From NCBI GenBank assembly GCA_034437555.1, contig DAOTTQ010000037.1, positions 186,001 through 250,000 of the forward strand: a DNA stretch of 64,000 bases. The letters run 5' to 3'. Below, one piece after another: positions 44,162 to 53,807 of this stretch (position 1 is its first letter; every line of letters starts with the position of its first letter). The position numbers and the translations under genes are program-made. Origin of the DNA: JANWYT01 sp034437555 (lineage in GTDB: Bacteria; Chloroflexota; Anaerolineae; Aggregatilineales; Phototrophicaceae). The notes beneath the pieces are model-generated. The model was not told where the DNA came from. It ran no database searches and saw only the letters and a program-made list of their open reading frames with translations.

Positions 44162-45613
44162 ATGGCAAAAGCACCAATTACTGTTGCTTACGGGGACGGC
44201 ATCGGGCCCGAAATTATGAAGGCATCGCTCAAGATTTTGCTGGCGGCAGGTGCAGAACTCGACATCGAAACCATTGAAGTAGGCGAGCAAGTATACCTGC
44301 GCGGTGTAGACAGTGGCATCGACAAAGGGGCATGGGATACCCTGCTTAAAAATCGCGTGCTATACAAAGCCCCCATCACAACGCCATTGGGGAGTGGTTA
44401 TAAAAGTCTTAACGTTACCATTCGTAAAACACTGGGCTTGTTTGCCAATATCCGCCCTTGCGTGTCTTACTATCCCGCCATTGACACCAAGCACCCCCTG
44501 ATGAACTTGGTCATTGTGCGTGAAAACGAAGAAGACCTCTATGCAGGCATTGAACACCGCCAAACCCAAGAGGTTTATCAAACGCTAAAGCTAATGACAC
44601 GCCCCGCCAGCGAAAAAATCATCCGTTATGCGTTTGAATATGCGCGTGCCAATAACCGTAAAAAAGTAGCCGCTTTTACCAAAGACAACATCATGAAGAT
44701 GACCGATGGCATGTTCCACCGCGTCTTTGATGAAGTGGCGGCAGAATACCCCGACATCCAAAAAGAACACATGATTATCGACATCGGCACAGCCCGTCTT
44801 GCCGATACTCCCGAACTTTTTGATGTCATTGTGTTACCAAACTTGTACGGCGATATTTTGTCGGACGTGGCTGCCCAATTGACTGGGTCTGTTGGTTTGG
44901 GTGCATCGGCTAATATTGGCACAAGCTACGCCATGTTTGAAGCCATTCACGGTAGCGCGCCCGATATTGCCGGGCGTGGCATCTCTAACCCCTCTGGTTT
45001 GCTTTTGGCGGGCGTTCAAATGTTGGTTCACTTGGGGCAAACTAAGTCTGCAGAAACCATTTACAACGCATGGAAACGCACCATTGAAGAAGGTATCCAC
45101 ACCCCCGATATTTATCGTGAAGGACGCAGTGTTCAGCGCGTTGGCACAAACGAATTTACGGATGCCGTCATTGAACGCTTGGGGCAATTGCCAGAACGCC
45201 TACGTGTGGTGCGCTACGCCGAAGAATCTGGCTCTCCCCTAAACCTGACCTCTAAACCCGAAGTGAAGTCGAAAAAAGAACTTCATGGCGTGGATGTGTT
45301 CCTTGATTGGGATAATGACCCCCGCGACGCCAATATCTTGGGCGAATTTGTGAAAAATCATGTGAGCATCATTGATGGTCTTAGCCTCAAGATGATTACC
45401 AATCGTGGCTTAAAAGTGTACCCCAATGCCCAGACTGCCAGCTATATGTCTGACCATTGGCGTTGCCGCTTTGTCTCTCAAACGCCCATTAGCCATGCGG
45501 ATGTCATTACACTTCTACAACGCTTCCACGAAGCAGGCATGGACTTCATCAAAACCGAACACCTTTACTACTTTGACGGCAAGCCCGGCTTCTCTATGGG
45601 GCAGGGCGAATAA
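44162..45613 (+). CDS. icd: Isocitrate dehydrogenase, long (type II) form
   Basis: A 483-residue member of the isocitrate/isopropylmalate dehydrogenase family, which makes 2-oxoglutarate and reduced cofactor in the TCA cycle. Motifs: YGDGIGPEIM, KAPITTPLGSGYKSLNVTIRKTLGLFANIRP (substrate Ser and Arg), VIVRENEEDLYAGIEH, FTKDNIMKMTDGMF (catalytic Lys), LYGDILSDVAAQLTGSVGLGASANIG (metal Asp), and EAIHGSAPDIAGRGISNPSG. About 130 extra C-terminal residues (VFLDWDNDPRDANILGEFVK...WRCRFVS...DFIKTEHLYYFDGKPGFSMGQGE) are typical of the Thermus/Rickettsia-type enzyme. NAD versus NADP preference is not certain. AGGGAG precedes the ATG. Confidence 0.94.
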   Translation: MAKAPITVAYGDGIGPEIMKASLKILLAAGAELDIETIEVGEQVYLRGVDSGIDKGAWDTLLKNRVLYKAPITTPLGSGYKSLNVTIRKTLGLFANIRPCVSYYPAIDTKHPLMNLVIVRENEEDLYAGIEHRQTQEVYQTLKLMTRPASEKIIRYAFEYARANNRKKVAAFTKDNIMKMTDGMFHRVFDEVAAEYPDIQKEHMIIDIGTARLADTPELFDVIVLPNLYGDILSDVAAQLTGSVGLGASANIGTSYAMFEAIHGSAPDIAGRGISNPSGLLLAGVQMLVHLGQTKSAETIYNAWKRTIEEGIHTPDIYREGRSVQRVGTNEFTDAVIERLGQLPERLRVVRYAEESGSPLNLTSKPEVKSKKELHGVDVFLDWDNDPRDANILGEFVKNHVSIIDGLSLKMITNRGLKVYPNAQTASYMSDHWRCRFVSQTPISHADVITLLQRFHEAGMDFIKTEHLYYFDGKPGFSMGQGE

Positions 45614-45624
45614 AGGCATTTCTT

Positions 45625-47052
45625 ATGAGGCGTAGTCACATCACGTCAAAGGTGCTTCAGGGCTTACTTTTGCTTGTGGTGTGGTACGCCTCTTTGGGGT
45701 GGGCAAGCCTTCCTGAACGGCGTTTCCACCCCGATGAAGCCTTTTTTATGACGTTTGCCCGCAATGCAAGCGTAGGGGGGGACTGGTGGCTTTTGGGCGC
45801 ACTGGATAAACCCCCACTTACGCTTTACGCTAACGCGCTCTTGCTAATGGGTGTGGGCGTAGACACCTTTCCTGATGGCGTGCTAACACTAGACCCCGTT
45901 AAGGGTGAATTTGTGGGCAGGCTGTTTAGTATGTTTTGCTGGCTTGCGCTTGTCAGCATCATGATGCGCTTGGCGCAACGGCTTTATCATCGTTCTGGTG
46001 TTCCCCTACTCACAGGGCTTGCCCTGCTTTGGTTTACCATACGAAGCCCCTTCATTGCTACGGCATTTATGGATGTTCCAATGGTTACGCTGGCGTATGG
46101 TGCGCTCTTGTGCGCCATAAATAAGCGTTTTTTTGTCAGTGGACTGTGTTTTATTTTGGCGTTTAGTGCAAAGCCCCAAGCCATTTTTTTTGCGCCCTTT
46201 CTACTAGGGATGCTGTGGGCATACGGCGGACGGTGGCACGCCCTCTGGAGGCTCTTATTGCCCATTCTCATGGGGGGAGCTTGCCTGTTATTGTGGGATG
46301 CGCTCCGAGATGGCACAAGCGTTTTTGCATTGGGCGCATCCAATAACACTGAACCGTTCCGTTTTACATTAGGGTTTAAGCTCGTTTGGGGTGAAGGTGC
46401 ATCCAATGACGCATGGTACTGGCTGAATATCACCTTTTGGGTAGGACTATTGCCTATTCTTTGGCGCAAGTTTGCCCGCCCTCATCACACCTTTTTCGTG
46501 GGATGGATGGTCGCTTATGTGGGCTTACACGCTCTATTCTCCATGCGTTGGTATGACCGTTACGGGCTAATCATCTTGCCGATGCTGTTTTTGCTAGGGA
46601 GTTGGGGGTTGTGGCAAGCGATGCGTTACACACCTCTCCTCAGCCAATGGCAACGCATAGGGGGTGTTATGTGGGTGGTGGTGTTAGGGATTTTACTTAA
46701 TACCGCAAGCATTATCCCAGAAAGCAAAACACCGCATATCCTTGAATTGGCTAACGCCTTAAACGCCAAGCCGATTGCAACGGTGATTTATAATCGCTGG
46801 TATGGGTGGGAATTGGGTTATTATTTGGGGCAATGGACAAACAAACGACTTACACATTACCCCACACATCAAGCCCTGATAGAAGATGCGTTGCTTTTGC
46901 CAGAAAGTGGCACGCGCTACTTTGTTGCTCCCAATACCAGCGAAGCAGACGATTGGTTAAGTGCGTTAAGGCAGGCTCGTTTTGGAGTAAGTAAAGGGGC
47001 AAGTTTTGGGGGCATTGACGTTTACGCACTCACGCCCCCTCAATCACGTTAG
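45625..47052 (+). CDS. GT-C glycosyltransferase, family 39-like
   Basis: A 475-residue polytopic membrane protein with about 10-11 helices. The first extracytoplasmic loop reads RRFHPDEAFFMTFARNASVGGDWWLLGALDKPPLTLYANALLL; the DE pair and the downstream DKPP motif are characteristic of ArnT/PMT-type GT-C enzymes that transfer sugars from polyprenyl-phosphate carriers. The C-terminal region is soluble and probably external (IPESKTPHILELANALNA...RYFVAPNTSEADDWL). The acceptor is unknown. AAGG lies 8 bases before the ATG. It ends overlapping the convergent response regulator by 4 bases. Confidence 0.85.
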   Translation: MRRSHITSKVLQGLLLLVVWYASLGWASLPERRFHPDEAFFMTFARNASVGGDWWLLGALDKPPLTLYANALLLMGVGVDTFPDGVLTLDPVKGEFVGRLFSMFCWLALVSIMMRLAQRLYHRSGVPLLTGLALLWFTIRSPFIATAFMDVPMVTLAYGALLCAINKRFFVSGLCFILAFSAKPQAIFFAPFLLGMLWAYGGRWHALWRLLLPILMGGACLLLWDALRDGTSVFALGASNNTEPFRFTLGFKLVWGEGASNDAWYWLNITFWVGLLPILWRKFARPHHTFFVGWMVAYVGLHALFSMRWYDRYGLIILPMLFLLGSWGLWQAMRYTPLLSQWQRIGGVMWVVVLGILLNTASIIPESKTPHILELANALNAKPIATVIYNRWYGWELGYYLGQWTNKRLTHYPTHQALIEDALLLPESGTRYFVAPNTSEADDWLSALRQARFGVSKGASFGGIDVYALTPPQSR

Positions 47053-47456
47053 TGTTTCTTGGCACGCCCTGCTTTTAGCACTTCTTGAATGGTCTTAACA
47101 AGGTTATTGGCAAGATACGGTTTTGTCAGATAGCGGTCTGCGCCAGCGTCTAAGCCTTCCCGTATTTGGGCGGGGTCTGCCAACGCAGAAAGAATAATCA
47201 CGGGCAACTTATCAAACGCCGTTTTTGTGCGTAATTGCTTTAAGAAGTCAATGCCACTCACTTCAGGTAACATCAAATCCAGAAGTAAAAGGTCAGGAAG
47301 AGGCTGTTCTCTAAGAACAGTTGCCGCGTCTGTGGCATTAAAGACAGAAATGGGCTGAAATGCGGCGCGTTCCAAAAGCAGAACAACCAGCTTTTGTAAG
47401 GAGGGGTCATCGTCAACCACTAAAATAACGGGTTTTGGGTCTTCACTACCAGCCAC
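47049..47456 (-). CDS. Single-domain response regulator (CheY-like)
   Basis: A 135-residue receiver domain and nothing else. The acidic pocket DDD (about 15-17), phospho-acceptor Asp in LLLLDLMLPEVSG (about 60), Ser in IILSALAD and Lys in LTKPY are all in place, so it should be phosphorylated. The start is a GTG at 47456, with AAGGGG nine bases upstream. No histidine kinase is nearby. Expressed from its own promoter (47495-47523). Confidence 0.9.
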   Translation of the reverse strand: MAGSEDPKPVILVVDDDPSLQKLVVLLLERAAFQPISVFNATDAATVLREQPLPDLLLLDLMLPEVSGIDFLKQLRTKTAFDKLPVIILSALADPAQIREGLDAGADRYLTKPYLANNLVKTIQEVLKAGRAKKH

Positions 47457-47494
47457 TACGTTTTACCCCTTCTAAGATGAACAATCACTTGTTT

Positions 47495-47523
47495 AGTATA
47501 CAAACTTCGCACTAACGTTACAA
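47495..47523 (-). promoter_or_regulatory. Promoter of the CheY-like gene
   Basis: Minus strand: TTGTAA (47523-47518), 17 bases, TATACT (47500-47495). Confidence 0.55.
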
Positions 47524-47582
47524 GGCGTTCTCGCTAAAATAGACCCATTACACAACGCTTACTTAATTTCATAGGATGTCCG

Positions 47583-48686
47583 ATGAACGTTGATTTTTTG
47601 GCAAGATGTGAGCAATTGATGGCAAGTGTGGCGGTTGACGCGGTTGCCATTGTCCCTAGCGCAAATATGGTGTACTTTACAGGCTTACACTTTCACCTTT
47701 CAGAACGCCCTACAATGGCTTTTATCACCCGTGAGGGCATAGCGTTCATCATTCCACAGCTAGAACTTACCAAACTAGACCACCGCGCCGACCTTAAACC
47801 GCGTACTTTTGCATGGTCAGATGCCAACGGCTATCAACAAGCCTTTCAAGATGCCCTAAGCGCATTGAGGCTAACAGGTGATAAAACGCTGGGTGTAGAT
47901 GGAATGACGATGCGTGTCTTTGAATGGTTAGCTTTGGGGCAGGCAGGACTTAAGCTAGACCAAACGCAGGATGTGGGGCAACAACTGCTCTTACAACGCG
48001 CCATTAAAACACCTTATGAATTAAACGCTCTTAAACACGCCATCCTTATTGCCGAAGAAGCCCTCGCTAAAACCCTAGAGCGCGTTCACGTTGGCATGAC
48101 AGAAGTGCAAATTGTCAGCGTTTTAAGCGAAGAGCTACAAACGGGCGGAAGCGAAGGACACTCCTTTGAACCCATCGTCCTGATTGGCGAAAAAAGCGCA
48201 CTCCCACACGGTAACCCCTCTGACCGCGTGCTTGCCCAAAACGAAGTGTTGTTAATTGATTTTGGCTGTCGTAAAGACGGCTATCCTTCGGATATTACGC
48301 GCACCTTTGTGATGGGAACGCCCAGTAACGACTTTAGGCGCATCTACGAAGCCGTTAAAGAAGCGAATGCAGCTGCTCGCGCTTTTGCCAAGCCCGGCGT
48401 TACCTGCGAAGCCGTAGACAGTGTGGCACGCGCGGTCATTGAAAAGGCGGGTTTTGGACAATACTTTACCCATCGCACAGGTCACGGCTTGGGCTTAGAA
48501 GTTCACGAATTGCCCAATATCTCGCCTAATAACGACATGGTGCTACAAGTGGGTATGGTGTTTACCATAGAACCCGGCATTTATATTCCCAATGTAGGCG
48601 GCGTTCGTATTGAGGACAATGTGGTTATTACAGAAACAGGAAGTGAATCCCTAACCACCTTCCCCCGTGATTTACAAACCTTATAA
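47583..48686 (+). CDS. M24-family aminopeptidase (Xaa-Pro peptidase type)
   Basis: A 367-residue cytoplasmic metallopeptidase. The N-terminal creatinase-like domain (1-130) is followed by the pita-bread catalytic domain. Metal ligands are seen in LIDFGCRKDGYPSDITRTFV (two Asp), THRTGHGLGLEVHELP (His), FTIEPGIYI (Glu) and GGVRIEDNVVIT (Glu). It likely removes N-terminal residues before proline, although specificity within M24B is hard to call. AGGA precedes the ATG. The WD40 gene follows after 14 bases and may be cotranscribed. Confidence 0.92.
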   Translation: MNVDFLARCEQLMASVAVDAVAIVPSANMVYFTGLHFHLSERPTMAFITREGIAFIIPQLELTKLDHRADLKPRTFAWSDANGYQQAFQDALSALRLTGDKTLGVDGMTMRVFEWLALGQAGLKLDQTQDVGQQLLLQRAIKTPYELNALKHAILIAEEALAKTLERVHVGMTEVQIVSVLSEELQTGGSEGHSFEPIVLIGEKSALPHGNPSDRVLAQNEVLLIDFGCRKDGYPSDITRTFVMGTPSNDFRRIYEAVKEANAAARAFAKPGVTCEAVDSVARAVIEKAGFGQYFTHRTGHGLGLEVHELPNISPNNDMVLQVGMVFTIEPGIYIPNVGGVRIEDNVVITETGSESLTTFPRDLQTL

Positions 48687-48700
48687 GAAAGGCTTTCGTC

Positions 48701-49657
48701 GTGACCTTCCGCACAATTTGGCTTTTAATTGCCCTGTTATGGACAAGCACGTTAGGCGCACAAACTGCGCCTAGCTTTCAAACACAATACACGGGCATTT
48801 ATAAAATTGCCTATGGCAACAACGCCCAAACCATTGCGACCTTAAGCGTGGATGCCGTAAATAATGCCACTCGCCTAGAGCTATGGGACGCGCAAACATT
48901 GGCAAAAACAGGCGCCGTTGCCCCAGAGGATGCCCTTATTCAGGATATGGCGTTTCACCCCACCGCGCCTTACATGGTTACGACAGATAGCGCAGGCAAC
49001 GTCTTTTTTTGGGAGATAAACACACCCGAACCCCTTTTACAAGTAAAGGGGCATGAGGGCGCAACCTACGCAGTTTATAGCCCTGACGGAAAATATATGG
49101 TAACCAACGATGCCAGTGGGGTGATTGTGTGGGATGGTTTACGCTTTGAGCCACTGTATATCTTTACCCTAGAGGCACAAACAGACGGTTTTACACAGCC
49201 CGCCCTCATTAACCCCGAAAGCCAACTTGTGGCGTGGTTAAATGAGCAAAACGTTCTTACAATTGCAGATTTAACAACAGGGGTTGTGTTATCAGAAGAA
49301 ACATTAACGGCGGTAACTGCTTTGGTGGGGTTAGCGTGGTATGACACAATTTCGCTTGCGGTCATTAACAACGGCATTTTAGAATCGTGGGATTTAGCCA
49401 CCAAACAACCGAATGCACGTTTTACATCAGATGTTGATACAGTGGCATTTCTCTTTCATCCTATCGTATCACAAGCCATTGTCGCCAATTTAGATGGTAC
49501 GGTAACGTTATGGGATACAAAAAGCCAAAGCGTTCTTATGCGCCTAAAAGATACCCCACAAGCCGTTTATGCACTTGCCCTCATCCCAACGGGTGAAACA
49601 CTGCTCATTGGCAGTGAGGGCGGTTTCGTTGAAGTCATTGAAAATCTAATGCCCTAG
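48701..49657 (+). CDS. Exported WD40-repeat beta-propeller protein
   Basis: A 318-residue protein with a signal peptide (MTFRTIWLLIALLWTSTLGAQ, cut after about residue 20). The start is a GTG at 48701 with AAAGG eight bases upstream. The mature part consists of degenerate WD40 repeats, for example MAFHPTAPYMVTTDSAGNVFFWEI, AVYSPDGKYMVTNDASGVIVWDG and FLFHPIVSQAIVANLDGTVTLWDT, enough for one propeller of about six or seven blades. Function unknown; such proteins are scaffolds. It meets the convergent response regulator 2 bases apart. Confidence 0.8.
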   Translation: MTFRTIWLLIALLWTSTLGAQTAPSFQTQYTGIYKIAYGNNAQTIATLSVDAVNNATRLELWDAQTLAKTGAVAPEDALIQDMAFHPTAPYMVTTDSAGNVFFWEINTPEPLLQVKGHEGATYAVYSPDGKYMVTNDASGVIVWDGLRFEPLYIFTLEAQTDGFTQPALINPESQLVAWLNEQNVLTIADLTTGVVLSEETLTAVTALVGLAWYDTISLAVINNGILESWDLATKQPNARFTSDVDTVAFLFHPIVSQAIVANLDGTVTLWDTKSQSVLMRLKDTPQAVYALALIPTGETLLIGSEGGFVEVIENLMP

Positions 49658-49659
49658 CC

Positions 49660-50055
49660 TTATTTTGCAACTGCATTTAACGCGGGGCTAGGTGCTAAAA
49701 AATGGTTTAGCACGTTCCTTAACTCTAGCTTTGCGACAGGCTTGGCAATATAGCCGTCACAGCCCGCATCCATGCACCGTTCACGGTCGCCGTGCATGGC
49801 ATTAGCGGTTAGTGCCACAATCGGGATACGTGCCGTAAGGGGGTTGGCTTTACTTAAACGTGCTACTTGTAGCCCGTCAATATCGGGCAAATTTACGTCT
49901 ACCAAGATTAAATCGGGAAGTTCGTTTATGATAATCATCAAGCCTGTTTGTCCATCTGGGGCTTCTAGCGTTTTGTACCCCATGTCCACTAGAATCTTAC
50001 GAACAAGTCGCATGTTCAAGGGATTATCTTCAATATAAAGAATGGTGCGTGGCAT
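49660..50055 (-). CDS. Single-domain response regulator
   Basis: A 131-residue receiver domain. The ATG at 50055 follows GGGGGA; an upstream TTG at 50091 adds an unlikely leader. MPRTILYIEDNPLNMRLVRKIL supplies the acidic residues, LILVDVNLPDIDG the phospho-acceptor Asp, VALTANAM the Thr and YIAKPV the Lys. The EDNPLN opening is typical of receivers attached to hybrid kinases or DivK-like regulators. No output domain and no kinase nearby. Confidence 0.9.
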   Translation of the reverse strand: MPRTILYIEDNPLNMRLVRKILVDMGYKTLEAPDGQTGLMIIINELPDLILVDVNLPDIDGLQVARLSKANPLTARIPIVALTANAMHGDRERCMDAGCDGYIAKPVAKLELRNVLNHFLAPSPALNAVAK

Positions 50056-50133
50056 AATATCCCCCAAAATGATAAATTTTCTTAATCCCAATTAATCCTA
50101 GCACAAACTTTTCTATAGAAGCATTAAGAAACC

Positions 50134-50162
50134 TTGAAGTTGTGGGCTATAACTTCTACAAT
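50134..50162 (+). promoter_or_regulatory. Promoter of the permease gene with a dyad in the spacer
   Basis: TTGAAG (50134-50139), 17 bases, TACAAT (50157-50162). The inverted repeat GAAGTT, 9 bases, AACTTC (50136-50156) fills the spacer, a typical repressor position. Confidence 0.45.
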
Positions 50163-50221
50163 TGAGACGTTGTTTCACTCTTAATCCACACCCTTACATC
50201 ACCACAGGACACCGTATTTTT

Positions 50222-51097
50222 ATGGACATTCTGCAATCGTTGCTCATAGACCCTCTTAACTTTGCATTCATGCAACGCGCCCTGATAGGCACTATTTTGA
50301 TAGGGATTACGTGCGGTGTGGTGGGGACATTTGTCATTACAAAAGGCTTATCATTCTTGGGGGATGCACTAGCACACAGCATTTTACCGGGTGTTGCCAT
50401 TGTGTACATTTCGGGCAACACATCACAGGGGGCGGTGCTAATAGGCGGCTTGGTTGCCAGTGTCATTTCGGCGTTGGGCATTGGTTTTTTAACGCGTGGG
50501 CAACGCCTTCAGGAAGATACGGCTATTGGCATTATTTTCTCTGGGATGTTGGCGTTAGGGATCGCGATTATCTCTAGCTCTCGCAGTTTTGCTACCGATT
50601 TACAGCATATCATCATCGGAAACATTCTTGCCATCGGCGCAAATGACTTGCTAATGATTGGGGGCATTGGCGTGTTTATTTTGCTGTTAATTGCCCTTTT
50701 CTATAAAGAGCTATTGGTGAGTGCCTTCGACCCCATTTTAGCCGAAACACTGCGCCTGCCTAATGAAGCTCTGCGCGTGGGCTTGATTGTGTTGCTCGCC
50801 ATTACTATTGTGATGAGTACACAGGGGGCGGGCGTGTTGATGGCAACTGCGATGCTCGTTATTCCATCGTCCATTGCCCGCATGCTAACACACCGCCTGC
50901 ACATTATGATGCTGTATGGCGCAATTATTGGCGCGTTATGCGGGGTCATCGGCTTATATATTGCCTGGCACTTAAACATTGCCGCCAGTGCCAGCATTGT
51001 CCTTACAATGGTTTTCGTGTTTATTGCCGTGTTCTTGTTCGCGCCCCAAAAAGGCTACTTATGGTCACTCTTGGGGCTTACAGCACGCAAAGCCTAG
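50222..51097 (+). CDS. ABC-3 family metal transporter permease (ZnuB/MntB type)
   Basis: A 291-residue inner-membrane permease of the zinc/manganese ABC family. The ATG at 50222 is preferred; a TTG at 50162 would add a polar stretch absent from the family. Diagnostic segments are QRALIGTILIGITCGVVGTFVITKGLSFLGDALAHSILPGVA and TAMLVIPSSIARMLT near the end. Eight or so helices. The partner ATPase and the metal-binding lipoprotein are not in this window on either side, so it is an orphan here. The promoter contains a dyad that could be a metal-regulator site. Confidence 0.88.
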   Translation: MDILQSLLIDPLNFAFMQRALIGTILIGITCGVVGTFVITKGLSFLGDALAHSILPGVAIVYISGNTSQGAVLIGGLVASVISALGIGFLTRGQRLQEDTAIGIIFSGMLALGIAIISSSRSFATDLQHIIIGNILAIGANDLLMIGGIGVFILLLIALFYKELLVSAFDPILAETLRLPNEALRVGLIVLLAITIVMSTQGAGVLMATAMLVIPSSIARMLTHRLHIMMLYGAIIGALCGVIGLYIAWHLNIAASASIVLTMVFVFIAVFLFAPQKGYLWSLLGLTARKA

Positions 51098-51101
51098 CTA
51101 A

Positions 51102-52511
51102 TTAGCGGTTAAAGTAATACGTGCCACTGTCCCCTTGCACTGTCCATCCGAATACAGGGTTTTCACCCACTTGGGAAACGTAGTACCACGCAAAGCCATC
51201 ACGACACACAATGCCCGCCAAAATGTTAAAGGATGCCCCCGCAGGAATAGTACCCACAACATCCGCGCTACGGCTTGGCGCACGGCGGATATTATTCGCC
51301 CCGCCACTGGGTGACAAAGACGCAATACCATTCGTAAAGGGCGATGGAAGCGCATTAGGGCATTGGGGCGTAGCCACCGCAACAGGTAAGCGATAGTAAA
51401 CGCTTCCCCATGCAATACTTGACGCATCGTTTACGCCCAATGTTGTGTTGGCGATAGTGCCATAGTCGCCACTATCCCATAAGCCCAGTGCAGATTCGGG
51501 CTGCCAGAAAGCAATTTGTGCGCCATCCGATGATAACGCAAGCCTGCCTTCCCCATAGCCCCCAAAGCGTGAGGGTTGTCCATTAAAATCGGTAAAAGTA
51601 AGCGTGTCAAAATTTCGCCTAAAGCCTTCTTCTACGCTATAAAATACGCTGTTGGCATCGTTGTCGGTGTCATATACACGCACCTCTAGCCCTTCAAGTT
51701 CGCCTTCTTGCACATAAGAACCACCCAACAGAGCATGGCTTACGCGCCATCCCCCATCAAACAAATGATAGGCAATAAAGCCAGAGCCACTCTCTGCCCA
51801 CACAGGATAAACTTCGGTAATAAAGTCACTAGTCTCATAAAGACGTTCTATGACAACTTTACCTAAGAACTGCCCGTCATAAGGCAAGTAGCTATACAGC
51901 GTGGCTTCTATGCTTGATGTTTCGGTAGAAAAAATGGGCGTAAACACGCTAAACATTCCCGAACCCCACACCACTTGAGGCGACCTTAGCACACCATACG
52001 GCGTTACAAAATCGGTCATGGGGTAGGTATTTGTAACACCAGAAAGCAGGTTATGAATTATCAGAGAGAATTCTTCGCCTGTGGTTTGTACCCACCCCAC
52101 AAACGCACTGTCGCCAGAAACAGCAGGTATAGAAATAAGGTTTGGGATTACCCCCTCAAGCAAAAAGCTCACATTGTCGGGCTGGGTGCTTAAAGAGACA
52201 AGTCGCCCTTCATTAAGGTAACACAGCCATAAATTACGGGGCAATTCGCCATCCCCACTCACTTTATCTTCTAGCTCGCGCTTTATCTCGTTTGGAAGCG
52301 TCACTAGCAATACCGCCCCAAACCGTGTAGGAATGGGTGCGCCCAAAATGTCTTCAGGGGGTTGGCACGCCGTAAAGGGTTGTAGGGTGACATCCAGAGT
52401 ATAGAGTTGCCCGTTCACTACCGCCAGTAAATTTTCGGGTCGTTGTGCGCTCCCTATACCGCTTATGACAATCATTATGGCTGTCAATAAAATGCCCCGT
52501 AAACCCTTCAT
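51102..52511 (-). CDS. Exported protein with C-terminal SH3-like domain
   Basis: A 469-residue protein with a signal peptide (MKGLRGILLTAIMIVISGIGSAQ). The long middle part has irregular beta-strand repeats with TolB-like phrases (LALSSDGAQIAFWQPESALGLWD), suggesting a propeller. The last 70 residues form a bacterial SH3-like domain: NIRRAPSRSADVVGTIPAGASFNILAGIVCRDGFAWYYVSQVGENPVFGWTVQ. GGAG precedes the ATG. It lies 3 bases downstream of the M16 peptidase pair on the same strand, so is probably in their operon. Function unknown; envelope sensing or wall binding is plausible. Confidence 0.75.
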   Translation of the reverse strand: MKGLRGILLTAIMIVISGIGSAQRPENLLAVVNGQLYTLDVTLQPFTACQPPEDILGAPIPTRFGAVLLVTLPNEIKRELEDKVSGDGELPRNLWLCYLNEGRLVSLSTQPDNVSFLLEGVIPNLISIPAVSGDSAFVGWVQTTGEEFSLIIHNLLSGVTNTYPMTDFVTPYGVLRSPQVVWGSGMFSVFTPIFSTETSSIEATLYSYLPYDGQFLGKVVIERLYETSDFITEVYPVWAESGSGFIAYHLFDGGWRVSHALLGGSYVQEGELEGLEVRVYDTDNDANSVFYSVEEGFRRNFDTLTFTDFNGQPSRFGGYGEGRLALSSDGAQIAFWQPESALGLWDSGDYGTIANTTLGVNDASSIAWGSVYYRLPVAVATPQCPNALPSPFTNGIASLSPSGGANNIRRAPSRSADVVGTIPAGASFNILAGIVCRDGFAWYYVSQVGENPVFGWTVQGDSGTYYFNR

Positions 52512-52514
52512 CGC

Positions 52515-53792
52515 CTAGTCTCCTTCTGTGCCTGCCACACTTATCACCAATGTTTCAGGATTGATATAGTGATGAACAGCTTTTTGAATATCTTCCCTAG
52601 TGATGCTGTAAATCATGTCATGATAATTCGCCAAATAATCCAAGCCCAATTGATAGTGTTCCATCATTTCAATGGTGTTTGCCACACCAGAAGGGCTTTC
52701 TAGGCGCAAAGGCAACCGCCCCGTAAAATAAGATTGGTTATCTGCAAGGTCATTTTCGCTCACCAGTTCATTGCCCATGCGGCGCAGTTCATCGGTGGCT
52801 TTCTCAATGGCTAAGGATAAGTTCTTAGGCGAAACGCCTGCAGTAACGCTCCAAGCCCCTTGTGCTTCGCCACCCTCTAATTGGCTATAGGCATAGTACG
52901 CCAAGCCCAATTCTTCACGGATGCTTGCACCAATGCGCCCCATCATCCCAAACTCACCCAAGATACTATTTGCCAGTGATGCTGCAATGTAATAGGGGTC
53001 TTGGCGAGTGGGTGAAAGCGTGCCTATCACAAGGTCAGATTGAGTTTTGCCCTCAATCGGCGTAAACACACGCTTTGATTCGCTCGGTGGCGCAATGGGG
53101 GTAATGTGCTTGGGGGCAGGCTGTTGTGGGTTTTGCCAGTCTGCAAGTGCGTCTTGTACTTGTTGCAAGGCGCGTTCATGCGTAATTGCCCCCACCACCA
53201 CCATTAACATACCGTCAGAACCATAGGTTTGGGCATGAAATTGGCGCAGGTTGTCGGGTGTAATAAGGGGCAAACTATCCAGCGTGCCATAGTTATTATG
53301 ATGATAGGGGTGTTCAGGCGGGTACAACGCCTCTAAAAACGCTCGCCTTGCCTGATAGCGTGTGTCTTGTTGGGCATACTCTAGTTCTGTTAGGCGTTTA
53401 CGAATGATGTTATTCACCAAGTCATCAGGAAAGGTAGGGAATTCTAGCGTTTCGCGCATAACATCCAGTACCGCAGGCAAATCATCTGCTAGGGCTTTAC
53501 CCCCAAAGCCCACATGATGCACGCCCGCCCCATAGCCAAAATCCGCGCCAATGTCCTCTAGGGTAGCGTGAATGGCATCGAAGTCGCGCTTTTGTGTGCC
53601 ATATGTGAGCGTTGTCGCGGTAAGGCTTGCTACACCTAGCTTGGCGGTGGTGTTATACAGACTTCCCGCACGCAATTCACCGTGTATCACCACTGACTTT
53701 ACATGAGGCATTTCATACGTTAAAAGCACCGCGCCATTTGCCAGTACACTGCGCCGAATATTGCCCGAATTAGGGGTATCGTGTGTTTTCAT
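52515..53792 (-). CDS. M16-family peptidase homologue lacking the zinc motif
   Basis: A 425-residue M16 fold protein. The HxxEH zinc motif is absent; the corresponding region reads VASLTATTLTYGTQKRDFDAI. The C-terminal half keeps IREELGLAYYAYSQLEGG, the Arg/Tyr substrate-binding pattern found in the non-catalytic partner of M16B heterodimers. It starts 15 bases after the catalytic partner's stop, so the two probably form one enzyme. AGAGGG precedes the ATG. No signal peptide. Confidence 0.87.
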   Translation of the reverse strand: MKTHDTPNSGNIRRSVLANGAVLLTYEMPHVKSVVIHGELRAGSLYNTTAKLGVASLTATTLTYGTQKRDFDAIHATLEDIGADFGYGAGVHHVGFGGKALADDLPAVLDVMRETLEFPTFPDDLVNNIIRKRLTELEYAQQDTRYQARRAFLEALYPPEHPYHHNNYGTLDSLPLITPDNLRQFHAQTYGSDGMLMVVVGAITHERALQQVQDALADWQNPQQPAPKHITPIAPPSESKRVFTPIEGKTQSDLVIGTLSPTRQDPYYIAASLANSILGEFGMMGRIGASIREELGLAYYAYSQLEGGEAQGAWSVTAGVSPKNLSLAIEKATDELRRMGNELVSENDLADNQSYFTGRLPLRLESPSGVANTIEMMEHYQLGLDYLANYHDMIYSITREDIQKAVHHYINPETLVISVAGTEGD

Positions 53793-53807
53793 GAAAGTTA
53801 CCCTCTC

